This document shows, piece by piece, positions 7,113 to 15,295 of a stretch of 39,105 bases of DNA. A model generated the notes under the pieces. The model was given only the letters and a program-made list of their open reading frames with translations. It did not search any database and was not told where the DNA came from. Every line of letters begins with the position of its first letter. Position 1 is the first letter of the stretch. The position numbers and the translations under genes were made by a program. The DNA comes from Syntrophaceae bacterium UBA6255. Lineage in GTDB: Bacteria; Desulfobacterota; Syntrophia; Syntrophales; Smithellaceae. Location: positions 1 through 39,105 of the forward strand of contig DJVN01000277.1 of assembly GCA_002441205.1 (NCBI GenBank), given 5' to 3'.

Positions 7113-8069
7113 ATGGATTCAAAAGTGCTGAATGAAAAGCGAATAACCATAACAGGAGGCAAAGGTTTCCTGGGAACTCACCTGATAAAAAAATTCAAGA
7201 GTTCCGGTTGTCTTAATATCAGAGTAGCTGATCTTCCTGATTATAATTTAACGGATATTAATGATATCCGGAAAATGTATGACGAAACAAAACCGGAAAT
7301 CGTTATTCATCTCGCTGCCAAAGTTGGCGGGATTGGTTTTAATCAGAACAAACCGGCTGAACTTTTCTATGATAATTTGATTATGGGTTCACAATTACTT
7401 CATGAATCCTATCTCAGGAATATTGAAAAATTTGTCGCTTTGGGAACCGTTTGCGCCTATCCTAAATTTACCCCGGTTCCCTTTAAAGAAGAAGATTTAT
7501 GGAACGGTTATCCTGAAGAAACTAACGCTCCTTATGGACTGGCGAAAAAAATGATGCTCGTCCAATCGCAGGCTTATCGCAAACAGTATGGGTTTAACTC
7601 TATATTTTTATTGCCGGTTAATCTCTACGGTCCCGGCGATAACTTCGATCCCAATTCTTCACACGTTATCCCGGCTTTAATAAAGAAATGCTTTGACGCA
7701 ATGGACAGTAAGTCCGATAAATTGGAGGTGTGGGGCACCGGAGCTGCCACCCGTGAATTTTTTTACGTGGAAGATGCGGCCGAAGCCATTTATCTTGCAA
7801 CATTATTTTATAATAAAAGCGAACCGGTTAACCTGGGATCAGGCTATGAAATATCCATTAAAGAGCTCATAAAAATTATCGCCGATTTAGCCGGTTTTTC
7901 CGGTCAGATTGTCTGGGATAAATCCAAACCTGATGGACAGCCCAAACGTATGCTGGACACTTCAAAAGCATTAATAGAATTTGGATTTAGTGCTAAAACA
8001 GATATACATACCGGATTGGCAAAAACTATTGAATGGTATAGGAAAAACCGACATTTATTAAAAAAATGA
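7113..8069 (+). CDS. fcl: GDP-L-fucose synthase
   Basis: Epimerase/reductase that turns the Gmd product into GDP-L-fucose with NADPH; together gmd-fcl supply activated fucose for surface polysaccharide. The Rossmann motif TGGKGFLGTHLIKKF lies at residues 12-26, HLAAKVGGIGFN near 67, the Ser/Cys region LGTVCAYPKF, and the YxxxK motif in APYGLAKKMM; NLYGPGDNFDP is typical of Fcl. The ATG immediately follows the gmd TGA with no visible ribosome site of its own, so it probably relies on reinitiation by ribosomes finishing gmd. There are 318 residues, full length. Confidence 0.94.
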   Translation: MDSKVLNEKRITITGGKGFLGTHLIKKFKSSGCLNIRVADLPDYNLTDINDIRKMYDETKPEIVIHLAAKVGGIGFNQNKPAELFYDNLIMGSQLLHESYLRNIEKFVALGTVCAYPKFTPVPFKEEDLWNGYPEETNAPYGLAKKMMLVQSQAYRKQYGFNSIFLLPVNLYGPGDNFDPNSSHVIPALIKKCFDAMDSKSDKLEVWGTGAATREFFYVEDAAEAIYLATLFYNKSEPVNLGSGYEISIKELIKIIADLAGFSGQIVWDKSKPDGQPKRMLDTSKALIEFGFSAKTDIHTGLAKTIEWYRKNRHLLKK

Positions 8070-8126
8070 ACGCCGGTCATATTTTTATTGACTTGCAGTT
8101 TCATTCATGTTAAGGAGCGTCCGGTA

Positions 8127-8411
8127 GTGGATGATGAAACCCGAAAGTATGCAATGCAAATGGCTTTTGCCAGTACCATAGGCATTGCCATGGTTATCGG
8201 GATTATAGGCTGCCTTTTGATAGGAGTTTATCTAGATAATAAATTTGACTCCGGTAATGTTTTTAAAGCTGTTTTTTTATTGATAGGCATAGCGGCCGGA
8301 TTTCGTAATATATATGTTTTGATTAAAAAAAATTTTACGGATGAAGAACAAATAATAAAGAGTTTAAAAAGTGAACCTCATCGTCAAAGACCCTCTGCAA
8401 AGAAAAATTGA
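8127..8411 (+). CDS. atpZ: AtpZ/AtpI family ATP synthase assembly protein
   Basis: Small membrane protein (94 residues) with two transmembrane helices, about residues 11-34 and 45-65. MQMAFASTIGIAMVIGIIG, GVYLDNKF and LLIGIAAGFRNIY match the AtpZ/AtpI family encoded ahead of Fo genes. The frame is open from TTG 8088, but the AAGGAG at 8112-8117, nine bases before GTG 8127, fixes the start there. The charged, lysine-rich C terminus is cytosolic by the positive-inside rule. It overlaps the next gene by 41 bases. AtpZ proteins have been linked to Fo assembly and divalent-cation transport; neither can be read from the sequence. Confidence 0.8.
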   Translation: MDDETRKYAMQMAFASTIGIAMVIGIIGCLLIGVYLDNKFDSGNVFKAVFLLIGIAAGFRNIYVLIKKNFTDEEQIIKSLKSEPHRQRPSAKKN

Positions 8412-8766
8412 ACTTTCCAACTGGATTATTCTTGCCGTTATTTTAGTGCCATCATTAATTTTTGCTCCTGTAAAATTTTCATTAGGTATTCTGCTGGGCG
8501 GATTCATCAGTATTCTTAATTTCCACTGGATGGAAAAAGGATTAAGAGGCCTTTTTCAAAAGACAGGCGTTAATGTCAAGGGACCGGTTTTAATCAAATA
8601 TTATATTCGACTGGCGATCACTGCCGTAGTTCTATATTTTCTCATTGCATACAAAACGGTCAATGTTATCGGTTTGTTTATCGGCCTTTCCGTCGTTGTA
8701 ATAAATATCGTTATTACTATGATTATAGCTTTAACAAAAAAAAACTTTATTGAGGAGGTTATTTAG
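8371..8766 (+). CDS. atpI: ATP synthase subunit I-like membrane protein
   Basis: A 131-residue protein with four predicted membrane helices (about residues 14-34, 35-52, 74-95 and 98-121), matching ATP synthase I family proteins that sit between atpZ and atpB in many deltaproteobacteria and assist c-ring assembly. NFHWMEKGLRGLFQ follows helix two, as in the family. The start is GTG 8371, with AAAGAG at 8357-8362, inside the 3' end of atpZ. GAGGAGG near the gene end (8752-8758) probably serves atpB. Confidence 0.75.
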   Translation: MNLIVKDPLQRKIELSNWIILAVILVPSLIFAPVKFSLGILLGGFISILNFHWMEKGLRGLFQKTGVNVKGPVLIKYYIRLAITAVVLYFLIAYKTVNVIGLFIGLSVVVINIVITMIIALTKKNFIEEVI

Positions 8767-8772
8767 AATCAA

Positions 8773-9444
8773 ATGGAACCCCTGATTTTTTTTCATACAA
8801 GTTGGTTGAAAAATTTTGGTATTGATATGACGATTGTCTTTAACACATTATTTGTCATGCTTTTATTGGCTATACTGTCATTTTTTGCATCCAGGCGACT
8901 GCAGGTTTATCCGGGAAAAACGCAGAACGTCATGGAAGTGGTAATCGGTGGATTTGATGCTCTGCTCAATGAAATCATGGGGCATAATGGAAGAAAATTC
9001 TTCCCTCTGATTGCAACATTGGGGCTTTTCATCCTTCTTTCCAATTTGATAGGAATTGTTCCAGGCTTTGAGTCTCCGACCTCGAGTATCAACACGAACG
9101 CGGCAATGGCCATTGTTGTTTTTTTATCGACCCACGTTGTTGGTGTTCGGGAGCATGGATTTAAATATTTCAAACAATTTATGGGACCGGTGTGGTGGTT
9201 AACGCCTTTGATGCTGCCCATTGAACTGATCAGCCACATTTCCCGTCCTCTTTCTTTGACTTTCCGGTTATTCGGCAATATCAAAGGTGAAGACATCGTT
9301 CTCCTGGTGGTGCTCTTCCTGGTCCCCTATTTTGTTCCACTACCCGTATTCATTCTGATGATTTTTACATCGATCGTACAGACACTGGTATTTATGCTGC
9401 TCTCTATGATGTATATCGCCGGGGCCATGGAAGAAGGTCATTAA
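8773..9444 (+). CDS. atpB: F-type ATP synthase subunit a
   Basis: Stator subunit that forms the ion half-channels against the c ring. About five or six membrane helices are visible. The essential arginine is R165 in SLTFRLFGN (counterpart of E. coli Arg210), in a context typical of bacterial a subunits. It ends with YIAGAMEEGH, the usual deltaproteobacterial C terminus; 223 residues. The GGAGG at 8754-8758 is 14 bases before ATG 8773, an unusually long gap that may weaken or time its translation. In most relatives atpE follows directly; here a strong terminator follows and the only atpE lies about 4.7 kb upstream on the other strand. Confidence 0.95.
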   Translation: MEPLIFFHTSWLKNFGIDMTIVFNTLFVMLLLAILSFFASRRLQVYPGKTQNVMEVVIGGFDALLNEIMGHNGRKFFPLIATLGLFILLSNLIGIVPGFESPTSSINTNAAMAIVVFLSTHVVGVREHGFKYFKQFMGPVWWLTPLMLPIELISHISRPLSLTFRLFGNIKGEDIVLLVVLFLVPYFVPLPVFILMIFTSIVQTLVFMLLSMMYIAGAMEEGH

Positions 9445-9471
9445 TAAATTTCTTTGAAAATGAACTTCATC

Positions 9472-9520
9472 GCAACGGGGAATCTTATTTAAAATATAGT
9501 GATTCCCCGTTGCTGTTTTT
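9472..9520 (+). terminator. strong intrinsic terminator after atpB
   Basis: A perfect 13-bp stem (9472-9484 with 9501-9513; core CAACGGGGAATC and GATTCCCCGTTG) with a 16-base loop is followed by TGTTTTT. It lies 28 bases after the atpB stop. Confidence 0.87.
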
Positions 9521-9585
9521 CTTAAATACTTCACTTTTCCCGAATTTTTTAAATAATATTAATAATTATTTATTAACTCTGACCC

Positions 9586-9614
9586 TTGACGATTAAATTT
9601 GATCGTAATATTTT
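9586..9614 (+). promoter_or_regulatory. possible promoter of the activase gene
   Basis: TTGACG (9586-9591) and TATTTT (9609-9614) stand 17 bases apart, in an AT-rich gap directly after the atpB terminator and just ahead of the activase start. Confidence 0.42.
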
Positions 9615-9626
9615 ATAAAAGAAGGT

Positions 9627-12600
9627 ATGTTTATATCGCATATGAATACATTGGGAATTAACATAGGTTCTTCCAGTGTCAAGGTGATATTGCTGGACGG
9701 AAATGATGATATATTGTGGACAAAAGTTGAGCCTCATGAGGGCAACTTTGCTCAAACACTCGGGACAATATTATCTCAGTCTGATATTCCATCAGACATT
9801 CCTGCCCTTGCGACAGGTACCGAAGGCCGGCATCTTTTAAACATTAACAGTGAAATAGAACCTCTATGCGTCGAAGCAGTTTTGCAACATCTTAATCAGA
9901 ATGTTGACGCGCTGGTTTCGTTAGGTGGCGAGGATCTGATTGTCTATACGATAGACGAAAATCAAAGAATAATAACAAGTTTTTCCGGAAGTAAATGCGC
10001 ATCGGGCACGGGCGAATTCTTTAAACAACAGCTTGCCCGGATGAATATGGACGTAGGTGACGTCAATGCTATTCCGGAACAATGTCAGGTTCTAAAATTA
10101 TCATCGCGATGCTCTGTCTTTATGAAAAGTGATTGCACGCATCGTTTGAATAAGGGTGAAGCCCAAAGAGGCGATATTGTGCTTTCTCTTAGCGATGTCA
10201 TGGCATCAAAAGTTATTGATTTTATTAAAAAAGCAAAAATAACAAATAAGAAAGTATTTCTCGTCGGTAAAGCAACCGAAAATAAATATCTCATCCGCTT
10301 TATCCGGGAGCGCATGCCGGAAAATAAATTCATCGTTCCATCCCAGGCTGCATATTTTGAAGCATACGGAGCTGCCTTGCTGGCCAGAACTTCCGGCAGC
10401 AAAATGCCCTCTCTAAAAAATCTCTTCAAACCTGATAGGGTACAGTTTAAGAGATTTAAAAGCTTGAAAACGGCGGAAGGAAAAGTAACTTATCTCGCAT
10501 CTAAAAAAGCAAAAGTCCTGGCCGGGAAAGAATACATCCTCGGCGTTGACGGTGGATCAACGACAACCAAAGCCTGCTTAGTGGATATGGAAACAAATGA
10601 GATAGCGGCTTCCTTTTATGGCCGCACGCATGGTGATCCTGTCAAAGCTTTGAAAAATTGTTTTCTCGAAATGCAGAAACAAATCAAGAAAGATATTGGA
10701 GATGGTAAAATAAGTATAACGTTGGCGGCAACTACCGGATCTTCAAGGGAACTGTTGGGCGTATTCCTGGAAACGCCGGCCGTATACAATGAAATTATCG
10801 CTCATGCCGTTGGTACGACTTTTTATCAAGGCAATATTGATACCATATTCGAAATCGGCGGACAGGATGCAAAATATGTCTATTTGAAAAACAAAGTCCC
10901 CATAGATTATGCCATGAATGAAGCCTGCTCTGCCGGAACCGGTTCCTTTCTGGAAGAATCCGCTCAAGGCGATTTAAACATCCCTAACGCGCGCGAAATT
11001 GGTGAAATCGCTCTTCTCGCCAAAGAACCTTTGAAATTCGGCGAGCACTGTTCCGCGTTCATAAATTCAGATGTCCGTAAAGCAATCCAGCAAGGTGCGT
11101 CACGTGAAGATATTACGGCGGGAATTGTCACGTCCATAGTTTCCAATTATCTTAATCGTGTTGTTGGCAACAGAACGATTGGAGAAAATATTGTTTTGCA
11201 GGGAGGCGTAGCCAAAAACAAAGCCGTTCCCCTGGCTTTTGCAATGCTTCTGGATAAGAAGATTTTAGTTCCTCCCGCTCCAGAATTAATGGGGTGTTTT
11301 GGCGTGGGACTACTGGTAAAACAAAAGCTTAAAGAAGGGTTTCTTGCCAAATCTCAATATGATTTAGATATAATTCTGAACACAGACATTATTTACGGAA
11401 AGGATTTCAAATGTAAATCCTGTGATAATTTCTGTCCGATCCGTGTTCTAAATATCAACAATCATCAATATATGTTTGGCGGCCGTTGCAACAAGTATAC
11501 GAATATCCGCAAAAAAAATGTTTTCAATGAAAGCGAGTGTACCGATTACATTGAAAAACGAAACGATATTATTTTTAAAGAATGCGCTCCGGATCCCGAT
11601 AAACTGATCAGGAAAAAAGATTTTGTTGTCGGAATTCCTCGCTGTTTTTCATTTTATACGCTCTGGCCTTTATATTCATGGTTCTTCCATTCGTTGGGGG
11701 TCGAAACAACGGTTTCCAGAGAAATATTGCATGACGGAACCGCGCGCGTGGAAAGTAATTACTGTTTCCCGGCGGAAATAGCCCACGGTGCTGTTCAGGA
11801 TATTTTCAACCACAATGTTGATTATATTTTCCTGCCTCATTTTCGTGACATGGAAAGCTATGAAAAAAGTGTTCCGGCAAGTTTTTGTCCGATAACTCAG
11901 AGCCTGCCTTATTATATTCAGAAAGCTTTTCCTGAAATTTCCCCGGAAAGATATTTAATTCCTGTTGTAAGTTTTATGCACGGAATGAAAAAGGCCTCCG
12001 AGCCGTTTATTGCTATGGCTGTAAAACTGGGCTTTCGTGAATCTGAGGCACAGAAAGCATTTTCCCTGGCTTTTGAAAAACAGATGGATTGTTTTGCCAG
12101 ATTTTCTGAACTGGGCAGGCAAGCTTTGAAAGAAGCACGTGCATCTCAACGGCCTGTTATTGCGATTCTGGGACGACCGTATAACGCCTTTACATCGGAT
12201 GCTAACATGGGCATACCCCGTAAATATTCATCGCGCGGTTACTGCGTCATTCCTTTTGATATTCTTCCTTTTGAAGACCAGCCTATTTATCAGAATATGT
12301 ACTGGTATTACGGACAGCAGAATATGAAAGCCGCTGCCCTTGTGAAAAAAGAAGACAACATTTTTATAACCTACATATCAAATTTTTCATGCGCTCCCGA
12401 TTCCTTTATGCTTCATTATCTTAAGTGGATCATGGGCGTAAAACCCTTTCTAATTTTGGAACTGGATTCCCATACGGCTGACGCCGGCGTTGATACGCGT
12501 ATTGAAGCTTTCCTGGATATCATTGAAGGTTATCGTTCAAAGTTAAAAGACATCCGGGAGGAACGTTATGATAACAATCTACGTTTTGTCAATGATCCCG

Positions 12601-13913
12601 GTCATGAGATTTATATTCAAAATAATGTAACGCGAGAGAAAATTCCCATTAAGAACAATCCTCGTGTCAAACTTTTGTTATCCAATATGGGAAGACTTTC
12701 CGCCGAACTGGTCGGCGCGGCTCTTCGCGGATTTGGTATCCATGCGGAAACAATGCCCGTACCGGACATCCATACGCTTCAGTTAGCGCGCAATCATACC
12801 TCAGGGAAGGAATGTCTTCCGGCTCATCTTGTGTTGGGAAGTATCCTGAAATATCTATCATCTGAAAAATACCGCAAGGATGAAATATATTTGTTGTTTG
12901 TTCCCACCACGACCGGCCCCTGTCGCACCGGTCAGTATTTTGTTTTTTATGAAAATCTTTTCAGGGATTTGCGCATGGACAATGTCGTTGTTTTCACCCT
13001 GGATGCGGATAATTCCTACAATGAATTGGGCAAGGATTTATCCAAGTATGCTTGGTGGGCGGTGGTGATCGGTGATTATATGAAAGACATAGAAACATCG
13101 CTTAGAACATGTGCTGAAGATCCCCGGAAAGCACTCATCGAATATGATAAAATCTGGCAAAAAATGATGAAGGTTGCAGAACGGGATGTAACCCAAATGC
13201 TTCCTGTCTTAAGAGAAATGGTTGATGAAATTGCTAAAATACCTTTAAAAAATAAAATAGATGACTGCCCCAAGGTGCTGATTGTAGGTGAGATTTACGT
13301 TCGTCGTGATGATTTTGCCGTAGATGAACTCATTCAACATTTCAGCCGTCATGGCATTATCGGAAAGGTATCAAACGTTGCTGAGTGGATATATTATTGC
13401 GATTTTGTTCGGTATTACGAATTGAAAAAGCGCTTAACGCTACTGCCCTGGCACAAGAAATTATTTGCGCATGAATTATCAGAAATCTTTCATCTGAAAA
13501 TTGAGAACGCCTATAAAAGAAAGGTGGAAAAGGATATTTACAAAACACTTTCTTTGACAGGCCTGGTTCCTCCATCTCCTCATAATATTCAAGAAATCAT
13601 GCGCAACACCGAAAAACATTTTGTCAGCCGTGAACTTTATTCTGAAATAAGTATTTCCAGTGGCGTTGCCGCCACGGCCATGACGGATGGTTATTCCGGC
13701 ATCGTGAATATTTCACCCTTTGCGTGCTTAATCGGTAGAGTTATTGAAGGCGTTTTGACTCCCTGGGCTAGAGAGAAAAAATATCCGTCCATATCCATTG
13801 AAGTTGATGGAAATCTTTTGCCTCCCAATGTTATCAATAAACTGGAAATATTCATGCTCAATGTATCACGATTTAAAAACGACAAATCTTTAAGTAGAAA
13901 TATGGAGTCATAA
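9627..13913 (+). CDS. giant fused 2-hydroxyacyl-CoA dehydratase activase / HgdB-like protein
   Basis: A 1428-residue member of the BadF/HgdC ATPase superfamily fused to dehydratase-like domains. Domain 1 (about 8-260) is an activase with INIGSSSVK and the cluster cysteines C124 (KCASGTG) and C162 (SRCSVF). Domain 2 (about 303-560) repeats it: GVDGGSTTTK at 306-315, C434 (ACSAGTG) and C475 (HCSAF). A Cys motif C596-x2-C599-x3-C603 with C621 (GGRC) leads into a DUF2229-type domain (about 650-990), and a C-terminal HgdB-like domain (about 1015-1400) holds C1063 (KECLPAH) and C1099 (TGPCRTGQ). HgdC activases use ATP to drive an electron from an Fe-S cluster at very low potential; two fused activases could form an internal dimer sharing one cluster. 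The substrate is unknown. GAAGG sits 1 base from ATG 9627 and 16 from ATG 9642, so the start is uncertain; 9642 (MNTLGINIG) suits the family. Confidence 0.9.
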   Translation: MFISHMNTLGINIGSSSVKVILLDGNDDILWTKVEPHEGNFAQTLGTILSQSDIPSDIPALATGTEGRHLLNINSEIEPLCVEAVLQHLNQNVDALVSLGGEDLIVYTIDENQRIITSFSGSKCASGTGEFFKQQLARMNMDVGDVNAIPEQCQVLKLSSRCSVFMKSDCTHRLNKGEAQRGDIVLSLSDVMASKVIDFIKKAKITNKKVFLVGKATENKYLIRFIRERMPENKFIVPSQAAYFEAYGAALLARTSGSKMPSLKNLFKPDRVQFKRFKSLKTAEGKVTYLASKKAKVLAGKEYILGVDGGSTTTKACLVDMETNEIAASFYGRTHGDPVKALKNCFLEMQKQIKKDIGDGKISITLAATTGSSRELLGVFLETPAVYNEIIAHAVGTTFYQGNIDTIFEIGGQDAKYVYLKNKVPIDYAMNEACSAGTGSFLEESAQGDLNIPNAREIGEIALLAKEPLKFGEHCSAFINSDVRKAIQQGASREDITAGIVTSIVSNYLNRVVGNRTIGENIVLQGGVAKNKAVPLAFAMLLDKKILVPPAPELMGCFGVGLLVKQKLKEGFLAKSQYDLDIILNTDIIYGKDFKCKSCDNFCPIRVLNINNHQYMFGGRCNKYTNIRKKNVFNESECTDYIEKRNDIIFKECAPDPDKLIRKKDFVVGIPRCFSFYTLWPLYSWFFHSLGVETTVSREILHDGTARVESNYCFPAEIAHGAVQDIFNHNVDYIFLPHFRDMESYEKSVPASFCPITQSLPYYIQKAFPEISPERYLIPVVSFMHGMKKASEPFIAMAVKLGFRESEAQKAFSLAFEKQMDCFARFSELGRQALKEARASQRPVIAILGRPYNAFTSDANMGIPRKYSSRGYCVIPFDILPFEDQPIYQNMYWYYGQQNMKAAALVKKEDNIFITYISNFSCAPDSFMLHYLKWIMGVKPFLILELDSHTADAGVDTRIEAFLDIIEGYRSKLKDIREERYDNNLRFVNDPGHEIYIQNNVTREKIPIKNNPRVKLLLSNMGRLSAELVGAALRGFGIHAETMPVPDIHTLQLARNHTSGKECLPAHLVLGSILKYLSSEKYRKDEIYLLFVPTTTGPCRTGQYFVFYENLFRDLRMDNVVVFTLDADNSYNELGKDLSKYAWWAVVIGDYMKDIETSLRTCAEDPRKALIEYDKIWQKMMKVAERDVTQMLPVLREMVDEIAKIPLKNKIDDCPKVLIVGEIYVRRDDFAVDELIQHFSRHGIIGKVSNVAEWIYYCDFVRYYELKKRLTLLPWHKKLFAHELSEIFHLKIENAYKRKVEKDIYKTLSLTGLVPPSPHNIQEIMRNTEKHFVSRELYSEISISSGVAATAMTDGYSGIVNISPFACLIGRVIEGVLTPWAREKKYPSISIEVDGNLLPPNVINKLEIFMLNVSRFKNDKSLSRNMES

Positions 13914-13923
13914 AGATTTTCCT

Positions 13924-14514
13924 ATGAAAATAAATATTACCGGAATAATTCTGGCAGGAGGGAAAAATTCCCGCATGGGGCTCAACAAGGCTTTTCTGGA
14001 AATCGATGGGAAACGCCTTATTGATAGGACCTTTGCTGTTTATCGACAAATATTTTCTGAAATAATCATTGTCACCAATGATTCCCCCTCCTACACGGAA
14101 TTTAAAGATGCGGAAGTTGTCACGGATATTTATCCGGACAAAGGGTCACTGGGAGGAATTTATACCGGATTGTTCTATGCAAAAAATGATTACGCTTTTG
14201 TTGCCGCCTGTGACATGCCTTCTCTGAACAAGGATTTTATATTTTTTATGATTGACCAAATCGATCAACATGACATCATTGTACCGGAACTTGCCGGGGG
14301 ATTTCAGGCGTTGCATGCCATTTATTCACGCCGATGCCTCCGGGCCATCAAAAAAATGATCTCAGTAGATCAACTTAAAATTGCCGGATTATATAAAGAA
14401 ATGAGTTTGCTGAAAATTAATGAGGCTCAAATTAAACCTTTTAATACAAAAGGTAATATTTTTATCAATATTAACACGCCGGATGATTTAAAATCTTATA
14501 AAAACACAGAATGA
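13924..14514 (+). CDS. mobA: molybdenum cofactor guanylyltransferase
   Basis: Nucleotidyltransferase that attaches GMP to molybdopterin to form the bis-MGD cofactor used by formate dehydrogenases and related enzymes. The GT-A-like fold shows IILAGGKNSRMGLNKA at residues 8-23 (nucleotide binding), GSLGGIYTGL, and AACDMP, the metal-binding Asp motif. The C-terminal INTPDDL is typical of MobA. It has 196 residues, normal length. It starts 10 bases after the activase stop without a good ribosome site and may be co-transcribed. It ends with no gap against the convergent J-domain gene. Confidence 0.9.
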   Translation: MKINITGIILAGGKNSRMGLNKAFLEIDGKRLIDRTFAVYRQIFSEIIIVTNDSPSYTEFKDAEVVTDIYPDKGSLGGIYTGLFYAKNDYAFVAACDMPSLNKDFIFFMIDQIDQHDIIVPELAGGFQALHAIYSRRCLRAIKKMISVDQLKIAGLYKEMSLLKINEAQIKPFNTKGNIFININTPDDLKSYKNTE

Positions 14515-15201
14515 TCATTCATGCAGCGGCGTTGGCTGAACCCATTTTTTATTTTCTCCGTTATAATACCATTTGTCGGGAAAACCGCGTCGATGAACAT
14601 AGACGGGATTATCAGCCCAGCGCAAAAGTTGCTTGTAGGCATTGTGGATCATTCTGAAATTCGCTGCTTTTCCTCCTAAATCAGGATGATGAATCTTCAC
14701 CTGTTTACGGTATGCGTTTTTTATAATGAGATTTAATTCATGAGAGCCAAGTTCGGTTTTCTTGATTTCCAGACAATGCAAAAATTCCATTTTTACGGTT
14801 GGAATTTTTAATAATCTGGGACGCTGCATCCTGTCGGAAATAGCATGACGTGATGCTAATTTCAGAACATGCTGCGTAGCCATATAGTTTCTATTTGTTC
14901 TCTTGGTTACCGACCACCATTCTTCGCCCAATTTATTGGTCATAATATTAAAATCTGCGGCTGGATTACTGTTTTCTTTTCGTTGGACGCTGTAACGAAA
15001 TATTTCTTTCATGCCATAGGGAACAATATCAAGCACAATCACTTTATCTGAAAAGTAAAATGTCGCGTAACGAGTGTTCAGGGCAAGGAGAAAACCGCTC
15101 TTCATATTGAGTTTCTGCCTGAGATTCTGACGGCATTTTACAGAACAATATCGACGGTTATCGATGTTATTCGCACTGCCACAGGAAAGACAAAAGTTCA
15201 T
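14515..15201 (-). CDS. zinc-finger / C-terminal J-domain protein
   Basis: A 228-residue protein of unusual layout. The N terminus holds a four-cysteine zinc-finger candidate, C4-x2-C7-x11-C19-x3-C23. The C-terminal part (about 142-200) is a J domain with the essential HPD tripeptide at 172-174 in KIHHPDLGG, preceded by the basic helix KNAYRKQV and followed by NFRMIHNAYKQLL, so it should stimulate an Hsp70/DnaK ATPase. The middle 100 residues match nothing I recognise. Unlike DnaJ, the J domain is C-terminal and there is no G/F region or CXXCXGXG repeat. ATG 15201 (MNFC) with TCTGGA just before it is preferred over ATG 15231. No membrane segment is seen. The client is unknown. Confidence 0.72.
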   Translation of the reverse strand: MNFCLSCGSANNIDNRRYCSVKCRQNLRQKLNMKSGFLLALNTRYATFYFSDKVIVLDIVPYGMKEIFRYSVQRKENSNPAADFNIMTNKLGEEWWSVTKRTNRNYMATQHVLKLASRHAISDRMQRPRLLKIPTVKMEFLHCLEIKKTELGSHELNLIIKNAYRKQVKIHHPDLGGKAANFRMIHNAYKQLLRWADNPVYVHRRGFPDKWYYNGENKKWVQPTPLHE

Positions 15202-15295
15202 TTTTCCAGAGTCGGAAGAATTTATTAACATCTTTTTTTTTCAGGACATCGAACCAATTTTTTATAGATTACCCCGATACCCTGATCCCCTGCTT

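Noticed and set aside
8088..8116. TTGACT as a -35 box for atpZ-atpI-atpB
   Set aside because: The hexamer 17 bases downstream is TAAGGA, which is the ribosome site rather than a -10 box. The operon promoter was not identified.
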